NCBI RefSeq assembly: GCF_024199985.1
Contig: NZ_JANARS010000002.1
Span: forward strand, 372,001-436,000
Direction of reading: 5' to 3'
Length of the DNA stretch: 64,000 bases
From: Nocardioides pinisoli
GTDB taxonomy: Bacteria; Actinomycetota; Actinomycetes; Propionibacteriales; Nocardioidaceae
A program made the position numbers and the translations under genes. A model generated the notes under the pieces. That model saw nothing but the letters and a program-made list of their open reading frames with translations, was not told the origin of the DNA and made no database searches. Below, piece by piece: positions 47,074 through 54,172 of this stretch (the stretch's first letter is position 1; every line of letters begins with the position of its first letter).

Positions 47074-47080
47074 GGCGGCC

Positions 47081-47086
47081 AGTCTA
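47081..47086 (-). promoter_or_regulatory. -10 box of the TetR gene (TAGACT)
   Basis: Minus-strand TAGACT, 7 bases from the ATG at 47073. Confidence 0.5.
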
Positions 47087-47114
47087 GGTACGTCGTCGTC
47101 CGGCCCGGGTGTGG

Positions 47115-47120
47115 TTCGAT
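47115..47120 (+). promoter_or_regulatory. -10 box of the trypsin-like gene (TTCGAT)
   Basis: TTCGAT with 6 bases to the GTG at 47127. Confidence 0.35.
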
Positions 47121-47126
47121 GCCGGG

Positions 47127-47996
47127 GTGATGGTCGCCACCTCCCGTCGTGCTGCCGTCGGCGCGCTCCTCGCCGCTGCGGTCGCCGTCCTCGGCGCGCT
47201 CCTCGTGCCGCTCGGCGCGTCAGCCACCGGGTCAGGAGCCGCGACAGTAGCCGTGGACGGCGGGCGCTTCGCCGGGACCGCCCGGCTGCCCGGCTGCTCC
47301 GGGGCGGTCGTGCGGTGGCCGGCGTCCCTCGACTCCGACCGCGCCGTCGTCCTCACCAACGGCCACTGCGTCCGCCGGCCGTTCCTCGGCGCCCGGGAGG
47401 TGCTGGTGGACGAGAAGCGGTGGACGCGGGTCGAGCTGCTCGACGGCCTCGGCGACGTCGCCCTGGCCGCGCGGGCGGTGCGGCTGGAGTACGCCACCAT
47501 GTTCCGCACCGACGCCGCAGTCCTGCGGCTGCGGCAGACGTACGCCGACCTGGCCGGCGCGGGCGTGGCGCCGCTGTCCCTGGCCGCTGAGGGACCGTCG
47601 CGCGGTGACCGGGTCCGCATCCCGTCCGGCTACTGGGCCGAGCAACGGGGCTGCGCCACCACCGGCACGGCGCACCGGGTGCATGAGCGGAAGTGGGACT
47701 GGTGGGACTCGATCCGGCTCCCGGCCCGCGACGGCTGCGCGATCCGCGGGGGCTACTCAGGCTCGCCGATCGTCTCCCGCGAGACCGGGCTCGTCGTCGG
47801 GGTCGCCAACACCGGCTACGTCGGCGGTCGGCGGTGCATCGACTCCGCCTGCGAGGAGAACCGGCGCGGGCGCGTCGTCATGCGCAGGGACATGAACTAC
47901 GGCCAGCAGACGTCGTGGCTGCTCGGCTGCCTGGACGCCGGCCGCGTCCTCGACCTCGACCTGCCGGGATGCCGGCTGCCGGAGCGGCGCGGCTAG
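47127..47996 (+). CDS. Secreted trypsin-like serine protease (S1)
   Basis: 289 residues with a signal peptide ([20 protein letters not shown], cleavage near GASATG). The catalytic triad is visible: His in LTNGHC (about 80), Asp in [10 protein letters not shown] (about 129) and Ser in RGGYSGSP (about 211). Several Cys (LPGCSG, NGHCV, RGCATT, RDGCAI) suggest disulphides in the extracytoplasmic protein. Substrate unknown. An ATG at 47130 is an equal alternative start. Its stop overlaps the displaced ligase tail on the other strand. Confidence 0.85.
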   Translation: MMVATSRRAAVGALLAAAVAVLGALLVPLGASATGSGAATVAVDGGRFAGTARLPGCSGAVVRWPASLDSDRAVVLTNGHCVRRPFLGAREVLVDEKRWTRVELLDGLGDVALAARAVRLEYATMFRTDAAVLRLRQTYADLAGAGVAPLSLAAEGPSRGDRVRIPSGYWAEQRGCATTGTAHRVHERKWDWWDSIRLPARDGCAIRGGYSGSPIVSRETGLVVGVANTGYVGGRRCIDSACEENRRGRVVMRRDMNYGQQTSWLLGCLDAGRVLDLDLPGCRLPERRG

Positions 47997-48275
47997 GAGG
48001 ACTCAACCGTGACGTGCGAGCGCACTGTCTCGATCGTGTCGGCCTCGTGCGGGCCCTTGTCGTCGCGGTAGCGCAGGACCCGCGCGAAGCGGAGCGCCAC
48101 GCCGCCGGGGTAGCGCGTGGAGCGCTGGAGCCCGTCGAAGGCGATCTCCACGACCTGCTCGGGCCGGACGGGGACGACATAGCTGTCGCGGACCGACGCA
48201 GGGGAGACGGCCAGGTCGGTGAAGCGCTCGGTCTGCCAGGCCAGCATCTCGTCGGTCATGCCCTTGAACGTCTTG
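47993..48275 (-). pseudogene. Displaced native 3' end of the ATP-dependent DNA ligase gene
   Basis: Read on the minus strand this encodes about 93 residues ([18 protein letters not shown] onward, [40 protein letters not shown]) homologous to the end of the ligase at 50376-51932. It is high GC like the chromosome and keeps its own stop, but has no start of its own; an ATG at 48259 lies within the homology. If the 2,401-bp insert were removed at the shared AACGTCTTG, this segment would join the ligase frame after FVMLG and complete it. I therefore read it as the original ligase end. Confidence 0.88.
48267..48275 (+). repeat. Left junction repeat AACGTCTTG (attL-like)
   Basis: Nine bases identical to 50668-50676. 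Left of it is high-GC ligase tail; right of it starts the low-GC insert. Confidence 0.75.
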
Positions 48276-48300
48276 GCAGAAACGAGTTACCGACGGAGCA

Positions 48301-48963
48301 TTACGCAGGACCGAGAGGCGGCTCTAGTGACGTGCATGAGCCGTTCGAGTAGGTAGCATCACCGCAGACCGCCAGAAAACGGCGAAAACTTCGACTGTGG
48401 GTTGCCATCTCGACGATTGAAGCAGACTTGAGAATCTCAGGAGCGTCCTTCGTCTTTTCGTACTTTCCCTTCCCCAACCCACGATTGATCAGCGATTCGG
48501 CGTCCGCGCAACTGTCGGCTCGCCCCTTGGTATAACCCTTCTTGATCTTCTCCGCGTTGGGGTATTTCGCTGGGTGAGCAGCAAAGGCTCCGCAGGCGGC
48601 AATGAGCCAATGTTCAAACGTGCGGTCCTTGACTACAACGCGAACGTTGTCCCCGAAATCCTTCGCAAGCATCTTCTCGATGTCGGCTGCCCGATCTGCC
48701 GCCGACTGAGAGGCACCTTCGCGATCAAGCAGGACCACGACCAGATCTGCGCCCTTGGCGAATGACAGACGAACTCGGTCCGCGCATCCTCGGCTCACTA
48801 CCGGTGGTGGCGCAAGCGGGTCCACGGCCGCCCTCAGCGGCTTCAGGTACTGCGTACTTGTCCTCTCTGAGAGCGCCTCGTACAGCCCTGGGAGCGCCAG
48901 TACCTCAGAATCGCCCTCCGTGACGATCCCAATCTTCTTCAGTGTTCTCCGCCGGGTAGCCAT
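48301..48963 (-). CDS. TOPRIM-like (DUF4276-like) protein of the AAA-TOPRIM pair
   Basis: 220 residues. The N-terminus KKIGIVTEGDSEVLALPGLY gives the TOPRIM Glu (about 16). ADLVVVLLDREG gives the acidic D-x-E pair (80, 82), and DRTFEHWLIAACGAF resembles the third conserved block of DUF4276/OLD-type TOPRIM proteins. A Cys/Lys-rich C-terminal half follows (KKGYTKGRADSCADAESLIN). TOPRIM domains paired with ABC-like ATPases act as nucleases in OLD, Gabija and PARIS systems. Starts at ATG 48963, overlapping the ATPase stop (ATGA). Low-GC codon use. Nuclease activity is inference. Confidence 0.7.
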   Translation of the reverse strand: MATRRRTLKKIGIVTEGDSEVLALPGLYEALSERTSTQYLKPLRAAVDPLAPPPVVSRGCADRVRLSFAKGADLVVVLLDREGASQSAADRAADIEKMLAKDFGDNVRVVVKDRTFEHWLIAACGAFAAHPAKYPNAEKIKKGYTKGRADSCADAESLINRGLGKGKYEKTKDAPEILKSASIVEMATHSRSFRRFLAVCGDATYSNGSCTSLEPPLGPA

Positions 48964-50294
48964 CAGCCGCGCTCCGACCCTGCGCCGGGGATAGCTTCGC
49001 CGATCATCCCGCTGTCGTAGAGAGAGAAGACGTCGAACCCTTCCTCATAGTAGAGCCGGTGTGCATCTGGAGCTACGCGGGTGAGAGGCTTCAATGCCGA
49101 TCGTCCAGCGGACCGCCACATAAGGAAGACGTCCTCTGGCCTGACTAGCGATAGCAGGACAGGTGAGTGAGTCGTAAGAATGGTCTGCTTCTCCGTGAGG
49201 CTCTTGCAGACCTCCAAGAACCGCCGGAGCACCCATGGGTGCACGGCATTCTCGGGTTCCTCGACAAGTACGATTGGCGCGCGAGGATCAAACGCGGCGA
49301 TGAAGAGAGCAAGCGCCTGTATCGTGCCGTCAGAAACCTCGTGGGCCGACCACGGCCGACCTCGCTCCTGTTCCTGGAAGCGCAGGCTGATGCCGTACTC
49401 GGGACTCGGTGACGTGTCGATCTCAGTCAAATCCGGCAGAATTTGTCGCATGCTCGAGAGCACTTGATTCCATGCCTCCGGTTGCCGCTTCATCATTCGC
49501 GATGCAGCGGCAGGCAAGTTCGACCCATCACTTTCTAGCGCAGCGTTGGGCGTCAGCACTGCGGGCTTTCGACAGGCGCTTGGGTTTAGGCGGTAGGCGC
49601 GGATCAACCCCATGCTTTGCGCGAAGTGGCGCACTACGGGAGCCAGTCGAGCGAGTTCGATAACACTTCCCAAGTCACGGGATTCATCCCAAGTGTTTCC
49701 GATTCGGCGCACGAAACTGCCAAGAGCCAATTCGCTCAGAGGGCCGATGTCTAAGTCTTCCGCGTAATCGTGAACTACGACCCGAGCAGCACCACCGTCG
49801 TCTGGCGATGCGTCGTTGTTCCCTACGACCGTCAGAAGTTGCGCAAACGTACCGTCGGCGCGTTCTACGGAGAGGGTCAAGTTCTCGTTGTGCAATCCAT
49901 ACTCCGCGCTGGCCGCCGCGCCGGCCGGCTTAAGCGTGAATGCATGATCTATGGTGAACCGTCGATTGGCATACTGTTCCAACGTTTCGCGGCGGCTGCG
50001 CGGGAAGTAGGAGCGCTCATACACCTCGCTTGCACTCAGTGATGCGCTCACCTTGAATTCAACTCCGATTGTGGTTCGCCTCTTGTCGCGATAGGCGATT
50101 GCGTCGATGCCTCCGTAGCGCCCGACCGCGAACTCGAAACCGAACTGGTAAACCTCGCCGAGAAACGCGAGCGCCTCAACAAGATTGCTCTTGCCGCTAC
50201 CGTTCGGGCCAGTCACAACGGAGAAGTTGGTGGGAACAATTTCCACGTCATACAGTGACTTGAATCGTCTGACGTGAAGGTTTGTGATTCGCAC
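48963..50294 (-). CDS. OLD-like AAA (AAA_21/SMC-type) ATPase of the AAA-TOPRIM pair
   Basis: 443 residues. MRITNLHVRRFKSLYDVEIV and Walker A GPNGSGKSN (29-37) start an ABC/SMC-like head. A long middle insert follows (about 60-310). Then come a degenerate signature VSDGTIQALAL (about 320), Walker B IVLVEEPENAVHP (341-353) with the catalytic Glu and an H-switch TTHSP (His about 366). There is no TOPRIM domain in the chain itself; the adjoining small gene supplies it. This split is seen in PARIS-like and related anti-phage systems, where the ATPase senses phage factors. GTG start; 81 bases from the ligase stop, with a small GGCC-TCGC-GGCC hairpin between. Confidence 0.8.
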   Translation of the reverse strand: MRITNLHVRRFKSLYDVEIVPTNFSVVTGPNGSGKSNLVEALAFLGEVYQFGFEFAVGRYGGIDAIAYRDKRRTTIGVEFKVSASLSASEVYERSYFPRSRRETLEQYANRRFTIDHAFTLKPAGAAASAEYGLHNENLTLSVERADGTFAQLLTVVGNNDASPDDGGAARVVVHDYAEDLDIGPLSELALGSFVRRIGNTWDESRDLGSVIELARLAPVVRHFAQSMGLIRAYRLNPSACRKPAVLTPNAALESDGSNLPAAASRMMKRQPEAWNQVLSSMRQILPDLTEIDTSPSPEYGISLRFQEQERGRPWSAHEVSDGTIQALALFIAAFDPRAPIVLVEEPENAVHPWVLRRFLEVCKSLTEKQTILTTHSPVLLSLVRPEDVFLMWRSAGRSALKPLTRVAPDAHRLYYEEGFDVFSLYDSGMIGEAIPGAGSERG

Positions 50295-50375
50295 GGTGCG
50301 ACGTCTCCGGTTCGATGTGGTCCAGCTCAGAGTGTCTGGGTGTATGGGCCTCGCGGCCAGATGTCCACGTGCAGC

Positions 50376-51932
50376 CTAGAGGTAGGAGAGGACCGTTGTG
50401 ATGGTGTCCGCCTGATCTGCGGACTTGTCATCGCGATAACGGATGACTCGGGCGAAACGGAGTGCTGCGCCGCCCTCGTAGCGGCTCGACCGTTGCACGC
50501 CGTCGAACGCGATCTCAACCACCTGGCTCGGCTGCACGTACACAACGTGGTCCTTCCTCTGGATCTCGAGTTCAAGGAACCGCTCGGTCTGCCACTTCAA
50601 CATCTCGTCTGACATCCCTTTGAAAGTCTTGCCGACCATGGTCCAACCGGGTTCGTAATGATCCTTCAACGTCTTGCCGAGCATCACGAACCCGGTCTCC
50701 GACGACTCGTCGCGCGCACCGAGGTGGATGGTTGACAGCCACCCCTCGCGCCGGCCCGACCCCCACTCGACGGCGAGGACGACCAGGTCGAGGGTGTGGC
50801 GCGGCTTGACCTTCACCCAGGCCGAGCCACGGCGACCGGCGGCGTAGGGGGCGGACAGGTCCTTGAGCACGACACCCTCGTGGCCGGCGGCGACGGTCTC
50901 GGCGGCGAAGGCGTCGGCGGCCTCGGCGTCGGCGGTGACGAGGCGTCGTACGCGGTGGGGCTCGGGGACCAGCGCGTCGAGCGCGGCGAGGCGCTCGTGG
51001 CCGGGGGAGTCGAGCAGGTCGCGTCCGTCGACGTGGAGCAGGTCGAAGAAGTGGGGCGTCACCGCGACGCCGGTGTCCTGGGCGGTGCGGCTCGCGGTGT
51101 CCTGGAAGGCCATCGGTCGGCCGTCGTCGGTGAGGGCGAGCGCCTCGCCGTCGAGGACGAAACGCTCGGCGGGCAGGGAGCGGGCCACCTCGACGACCTC
51201 GGGCAGCCGGCCGGTGATGTCGTCGAGGCTGCGGGTCACCACGAGCACCTCGTCGCCGTCGCGGTGCACCTGGATCCGGATGCCGTCGAGCTTGGCGTCG
51301 ATCGCCACCTCGGTGGCGCCGCCGGGGGACAGGCCCGCCATGGCGGCGGCGACGTCGGGCGCGCTGGAGGCGAGCATCGGCAGGATCGGGCGACCGACCT
51401 CGAGCCCGATCGCGGCCAGCGCCTCCTCGCCCTCGAACGCTGCCGCGGCCGCCGCGACGGTGGACCCGGCGAGCATCGCGGCACGGCGCACCGACGCGAG
51501 CGGCACGTCGGCCACCAGGGCCACCGCCTCCTGGGTGACGGCGTCGAGCGCGCCCTGGCGGACGTTGCCGGTGACGATGGCGCGCAGCCACGCCTGCTCG
51601 GCCGCGGTCGCACGGCCGAAGAGGTCGGCGACCGCCTCCTTCCGCGCGAGCTGGGAGCCCGCACCGGACAGGCGCGACATCGCCTCGAACGCGTCGTGGA
51701 CCTCCAGCACGGTCAGCGACGGCTCGTCGGCGGACCCCGGCAGCTCGCTGACGCCGCGCCAGCCCAGACCCGTGCGCCGTTGGCGGAGCGCACCGCCGAG
51801 GTAGGACACGACCACCTCGAGCTCCTCGGGCTCGACGCGGCCGAGCAGCTCCGCGAGCGCGGCGACCTTGGCCTTGCGGGAGCGGGTGGCGGCCACGGCG
51901 GCGGAGGTGGCGACGAGCTCGGCGAGCAGCAT
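50376..51932 (-). CDS. ATP-dependent DNA ligase (LigB type) with a foreign 3' end
   Basis: 518 residues. N-terminal DNA-binding domain to about 205; adenylation domain with the nucleophile Lys214 in IDAKLDGIRIQVHRDG, FVLDGEALALTDDGRP, and EGVVLKDLSAPYAAGRRGSA with WVKVKPRHTLDLVVLAVEWG. The OB domain ends in motif VI ALRFARVIRYRDDK. Residues to 421 (ending FVMLGKT) are high-GC native; from 422 they come from the low-GC insert, beginning with an extra LKDHYEPGWTMVGKT before FKGMSDEML. Motif VI is thus supplied by the insert. It resembles mycobacterial LigB, a non-essential repair ligase. Start ATG 51932, 6 bases after a minus-strand CAGGAT box. Confidence 0.9.
   Translation of the reverse strand: MLLAELVATSAAVAATRSRKAKVAALAELLGRVEPEELEVVVSYLGGALRQRRTGLGWRGVSELPGSADEPSLTVLEVHDAFEAMSRLSGAGSQLARKEAVADLFGRATAAEQAWLRAIVTGNVRQGALDAVTQEAVALVADVPLASVRRAAMLAGSTVAAAAAAFEGEEALAAIGLEVGRPILPMLASSAPDVAAAMAGLSPGGATEVAIDAKLDGIRIQVHRDGDEVLVVTRSLDDITGRLPEVVEVARSLPAERFVLDGEALALTDDGRPMAFQDTASRTAQDTGVAVTPHFFDLLHVDGRDLLDSPGHERLAALDALVPEPHRVRRLVTADAEAADAFAAETVAAGHEGVVLKDLSAPYAAGRRGSAWVKVKPRHTLDLVVLAVEWGSGRREGWLSTIHLGARDESSETGFVMLGKTLKDHYEPGWTMVGKTFKGMSDEMLKWQTERFLELEIQRKDHVVYVQPSQVVEIAFDGVQRSSRYEGGAALRFARVIRYRDDKSADQADTITTVLSYL
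50668..50676 (+). repeat. Right junction repeat AACGTCTTG (attR-like)
   Basis: Nine bases identical to 48267-48275, inside the ligase frame at the codons for Gly-Lys-Thr. A related GAAAGTCTTGCC lies 45 bases to the left (50622-50633) at the second Gly-Lys-Thr. Confidence 0.75.
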
Positions 51933-51938
51933 GCGTCC

Positions 51939-51944
51939 ATCCTG
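51939..51944 (-). promoter_or_regulatory. -10-like box of the ligase gene (CAGGAT)
   Basis: Minus-strand CAGGAT, 6 bases from the ATG at 51932. It matches the divergent PaiB box in sequence and spacing. Confidence 0.35.
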
Positions 51945-51979
51945 CCGCCCGCCACTGACAGTCGCCGCCTCCCAACGGG

Positions 51980-51985
51980 CAGGAT
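51980..51985 (+). promoter_or_regulatory. -10-like box of the PaiB gene (CAGGAT)
   Basis: CAGGAT with 6 bases to the GTG at 51992. Confidence 0.35.
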
Positions 51986-51991
51986 GGTCCC

Positions 51992-52606
51992 GTGCCCGAT
52001 GCCTCCCTCTACGTGCCGCGCTTCAACGTGATGGACCCCGACGACGTCCGTCCTTTCGTCGAGGCGGTCGCGACCGCCCAGCTCGTGACAGTGGGCGACG
52101 ACGGCGTACCCGACGCGACGTTCCTGCCGGTGCTGTGGGAGGGCGACCGGCTGGTCGGCCACCTCGCCCGCGCCAACGCGCACTGGCGCAGGATCGTCGA
52201 CGGCTCGCCGGCGCTGGCGATCGTGACCGGCGCCGACACCTACGTCTCGCCGTCCTGGTATGCCACGAAGGCCGAGCACGGCAAGGTCGTCCCGACGTGG
52301 AACTACTCGGTCGTCCACCTCCGCGGGCGCGTCGCCGTGCACGACGACGCCGACTGGGTGCGGGGTCTCGTCACGCGACTGACGGACCGCCACGAGCGGC
52401 CGCGCGCCGATCCGTGGGCGGTGACAGACGCACCGGCCGACTACGTCGACAAGAACCTGCGCCCCATCGTCGGCGTCGAGGTCGTCGTCGAGTCGGTCGA
52501 GGCCAAGGCCAAGCTCAGCCAGAACCGCTCCGACGAGGACCGCGCCGGCGTGGCCGGGGGACTGGCCGCGGACGGGCGCGAGCCCGACGGGCTCGTCGCT
52601 CCGTGA
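51992..52606 (+). CDS. FMN-binding PaiB-family protein
   Basis: 204 residues of the PaiB/FMN_bind_2 split-barrel family. Hallmarks are MPDASLYVPRFNVMDPDDVR, TVGDDGVPDATFLPVLWEGD, VGHLARANAHWRRI, YVSPSWYATKAEHGKVVPTW and NYSVVHLRGRV, and a C-terminal VVVESVEAKAKLSQNRSDED. B. subtilis PaiB is described as a negative regulator of sporulation and degradative enzymes; here the role could be flavin-dependent or regulatory. GTG start from the CAGGAT box. Its stop overlaps the next start. Confidence 0.9.
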   Translation: MPDASLYVPRFNVMDPDDVRPFVEAVATAQLVTVGDDGVPDATFLPVLWEGDRLVGHLARANAHWRRIVDGSPALAIVTGADTYVSPSWYATKAEHGKVVPTWNYSVVHLRGRVAVHDDADWVRGLVTRLTDRHERPRADPWAVTDAPADYVDKNLRPIVGVEVVVESVEAKAKLSQNRSDEDRAGVAGGLAADGREPDGLVAP

Positions 52607-53214
52607 CCCGCGTCCGCGAACGCTTCACCGGTCGCATCGCGGGCGTCGGCAGCACCAGCGGCGTGCGGGTCGTCGTCGGTCGCTGGGACGACTCACCGTG
52701 GGGCGCGTTCGCCGACGTGATGGTGGAGGACGCCGCCGATCACCGGGTGCTCCTCGCGCCGTCCGAGCGGGTGCGTGACTTCGTCGCGGCCACCTACTCG
52801 TTCGACGAGCACGTCATCGAGCCCGTGGCCGTCGAGGACACCGACGACGGCTGGCAGGTGTCGACGCCCTCGCTGTCGCTGCGGCTCGTCGTCGGCGGTC
52901 GTACGCCGCTGGGCGCGCTCCTGGGCCTGGTGCCGGACCGCCTGGCCACCTCGCCCGGCTGGTGCTCCCTCGTCGACCCGGTGGCCCGCGTCGTGCTGCG
53001 CGGTGTGCGCACCCGCGGGACGGCCGGCAACGACCGGCGGGAGTGGTACGGCGCGACCTCCGTCGTCGCGGTGTCGGCGATCTCCGGTGGCTGGCGGGGG
53101 ACCGACCTGGGCACCCTCACGCCCGTGGACCCGCCCTGCCGGTTCGGGTTCTCGAGCACGCCGCATCGGCCGTCCGTGACGAGCGTGGTGACCACGATCG
53201 AGAGATCGGGCTAG
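52603..53214 (+). CDS. Hypothetical protein, 203 residues, coupled to PaiB
   Basis: No family recognised with confidence. A strand-rich N-terminal half (VRERFTGRIAGVGSTSGVRV, WGAFADVMVEDAADHRVLLA) is followed by LSLRLVVGGRTPLGALLGLV and a WYGATSVVAVSAISGGWRGT segment. No signal or membrane segment. The GTG overlaps the PaiB stop (GTGA), so the two are cotranscribed. Possibly a small beta-barrel protein; function unknown. Confidence 0.65.
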   Translation: MTRVRERFTGRIAGVGSTSGVRVVVGRWDDSPWGAFADVMVEDAADHRVLLAPSERVRDFVAATYSFDEHVIEPVAVEDTDDGWQVSTPSLSLRLVVGGRTPLGALLGLVPDRLATSPGWCSLVDPVARVVLRGVRTRGTAGNDRREWYGATSVVAVSAISGGWRGTDLGTLTPVDPPCRFGFSSTPHRPSVTSVVTTIERSG

Positions 53215-53282
53215 CCAGGGTCGCCAGGGCGAGGTCGAGCGAGCGACACTGGTGGGAGACGCGACCCGGGGACGGAGGGCCC

Positions 53283-53747
53283 ATGGAAGCGACGCCCACG
53301 CCGGACGACATGCTCCTGGAGGAGCTGCGGCGACAGCGCGCGGAGCTGCGCGAGTCGATGAGCACGCTGGAGGCCGCACTGGCAGCGCCGGCCAACGGCG
53401 ACAGGGGACGATGGGCCCAGCGTGTCCACGCGGCCACGGTGGAGCTCGCCGGCGACCTCCGTGAGCACGTCGAGATCACCGAGGGTCCCGACGGGCTCTA
53501 TCGCGAGGTCCTCGAGACCGCCCCACGGCTGACCGAGTCCGTCACCACCCTCAAGCGCGAGCACGTGCTGATCCGTGGCCAGGTGGACAGCCTCCTGGAG
53601 CGAGTCGCAGCACCGGACGTCGAGGGCGGCGTCGACAGGGTCCGCGCCCTCGGAACGGCGCTGCTGGGCAGGCTCGTCCGGCACCGCCAGCGAGGCTCCG
53701 ACCTCGTCTTCGAGGCGTACGAGCTCGACATCGGCGGGGAGACCTGA
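53283..53747 (+). CDS. Hemerythrin-like (HHE) domain protein
   Basis: 154 residues, helical throughout. Candidate metal ligands fall in DLREHVEITEGPDGLYREVL, TTLKREHVLIRGQVDSLLER and GRLVRHRQRGSDLVFEAYEL, the spacing of actinobacterial hemerythrin-like proteins. The final DIGGET is also typical of that group. It may bind a di-iron centre that senses or stores oxygen or NO, but the His count is low and activity is not certain. Preceded by the unknown PaiB-coupled gene. Confidence 0.65.
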   Translation: MEATPTPDDMLLEELRRQRAELRESMSTLEAALAAPANGDRGRWAQRVHAATVELAGDLREHVEITEGPDGLYREVLETAPRLTESVTTLKREHVLIRGQVDSLLERVAAPDVEGGVDRVRALGTALLGRLVRHRQRGSDLVFEAYELDIGGET

Positions 53748-53814
53748 CCCGTGGGAGGCAAGGCGCCGGAGCAGCACGCTCGTGGCACGGTCATCTCCGC
53801 CCGAGCTGCGGGGT

Positions 53815-54063
53815 GTGGGTGAGATGCGGTTCGACCTGGTCACCCGGGCGTCGCCCGAGCAGGTGCTGGAGGCGATGACCGACTTCACCGACCGCCGGCT
53901 CCGGACCTGGAGCACGACCCTCGACAGCCGCCTCCACGTCGAGTGGAGCACCCACCCGGTGAAGCCGCTGGACAAGGTGGCCATCTTCCTGATCCACCAC
54001 ACCATGAACCACCTGATCGCCCGGTCGTGGCGAGGGGCGCTCGATCGGTTCGCCCTCACCTGA
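53815..54063 (+). pseudogene. SRPBCC (START-like) gene with internal deletion
   Basis: About 82 residues. The first half, FDLVTRASPEQVLEAMTDFT then DRRLRTWSTTLD, is the start of a SRPBCC/polyketide-cyclase protein. The second half jumps to RLHVEWSTHPVKPLDKVAIF and a closing helix, which is the end of such a protein. The central beta-sheet (about 50 residues in family members as I remember them) is missing without frame loss. A GTG at 53815 and an ATG at 53824 are possible starts. Probably a remnant; a short functional protein is not excluded. Confidence 0.55.
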
Positions 54064-54172
54064 AGCCGCGTGGCCCGGCGAGGTCGCGCACCAAGACCAC
54101 CAAAATGTGGCATCCTCGTGGGCCCGTTCGCGGTGGTCTACTGCTTCCTCGCTCCTACCGCGGGGAGAAGCC

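Larger units (their letters stand above)
48276..50676. mobile_element. 2,401-bp defence insert in the DNA ligase gene, no integrase
   Basis: The insert lies between two copies of AACGTCTTG. It carries a TOPRIM-like gene, an AAA ATPase gene and about 300 bases encoding a substitute ligase C-terminus. Its base composition falls sharply: one line counted by hand (49681-49740) is 31 of 60 GC, against clearly higher GC on both sides. Precise joining of the flanks at the repeat restores an unbroken ligase frame. No recombinase, transposase or terminal inverted repeat of a transposon is present, so mobility would need help in trans. Confidence 0.8.

Noticed and set aside
49167..49412. Small plus-strand frames inside the insert (for example 49167-49412 and 49770-50042)
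   Set aside because: They are antisense to the ATPase gene and encode nothing recognisable.
48276..50676. The ligase insert as an IS element or composite transposon
   Set aside because: There is no transposase and no terminal inverted repeats, and the insert carries a matched replacement for the target gene's 3' end, which transposons do not.
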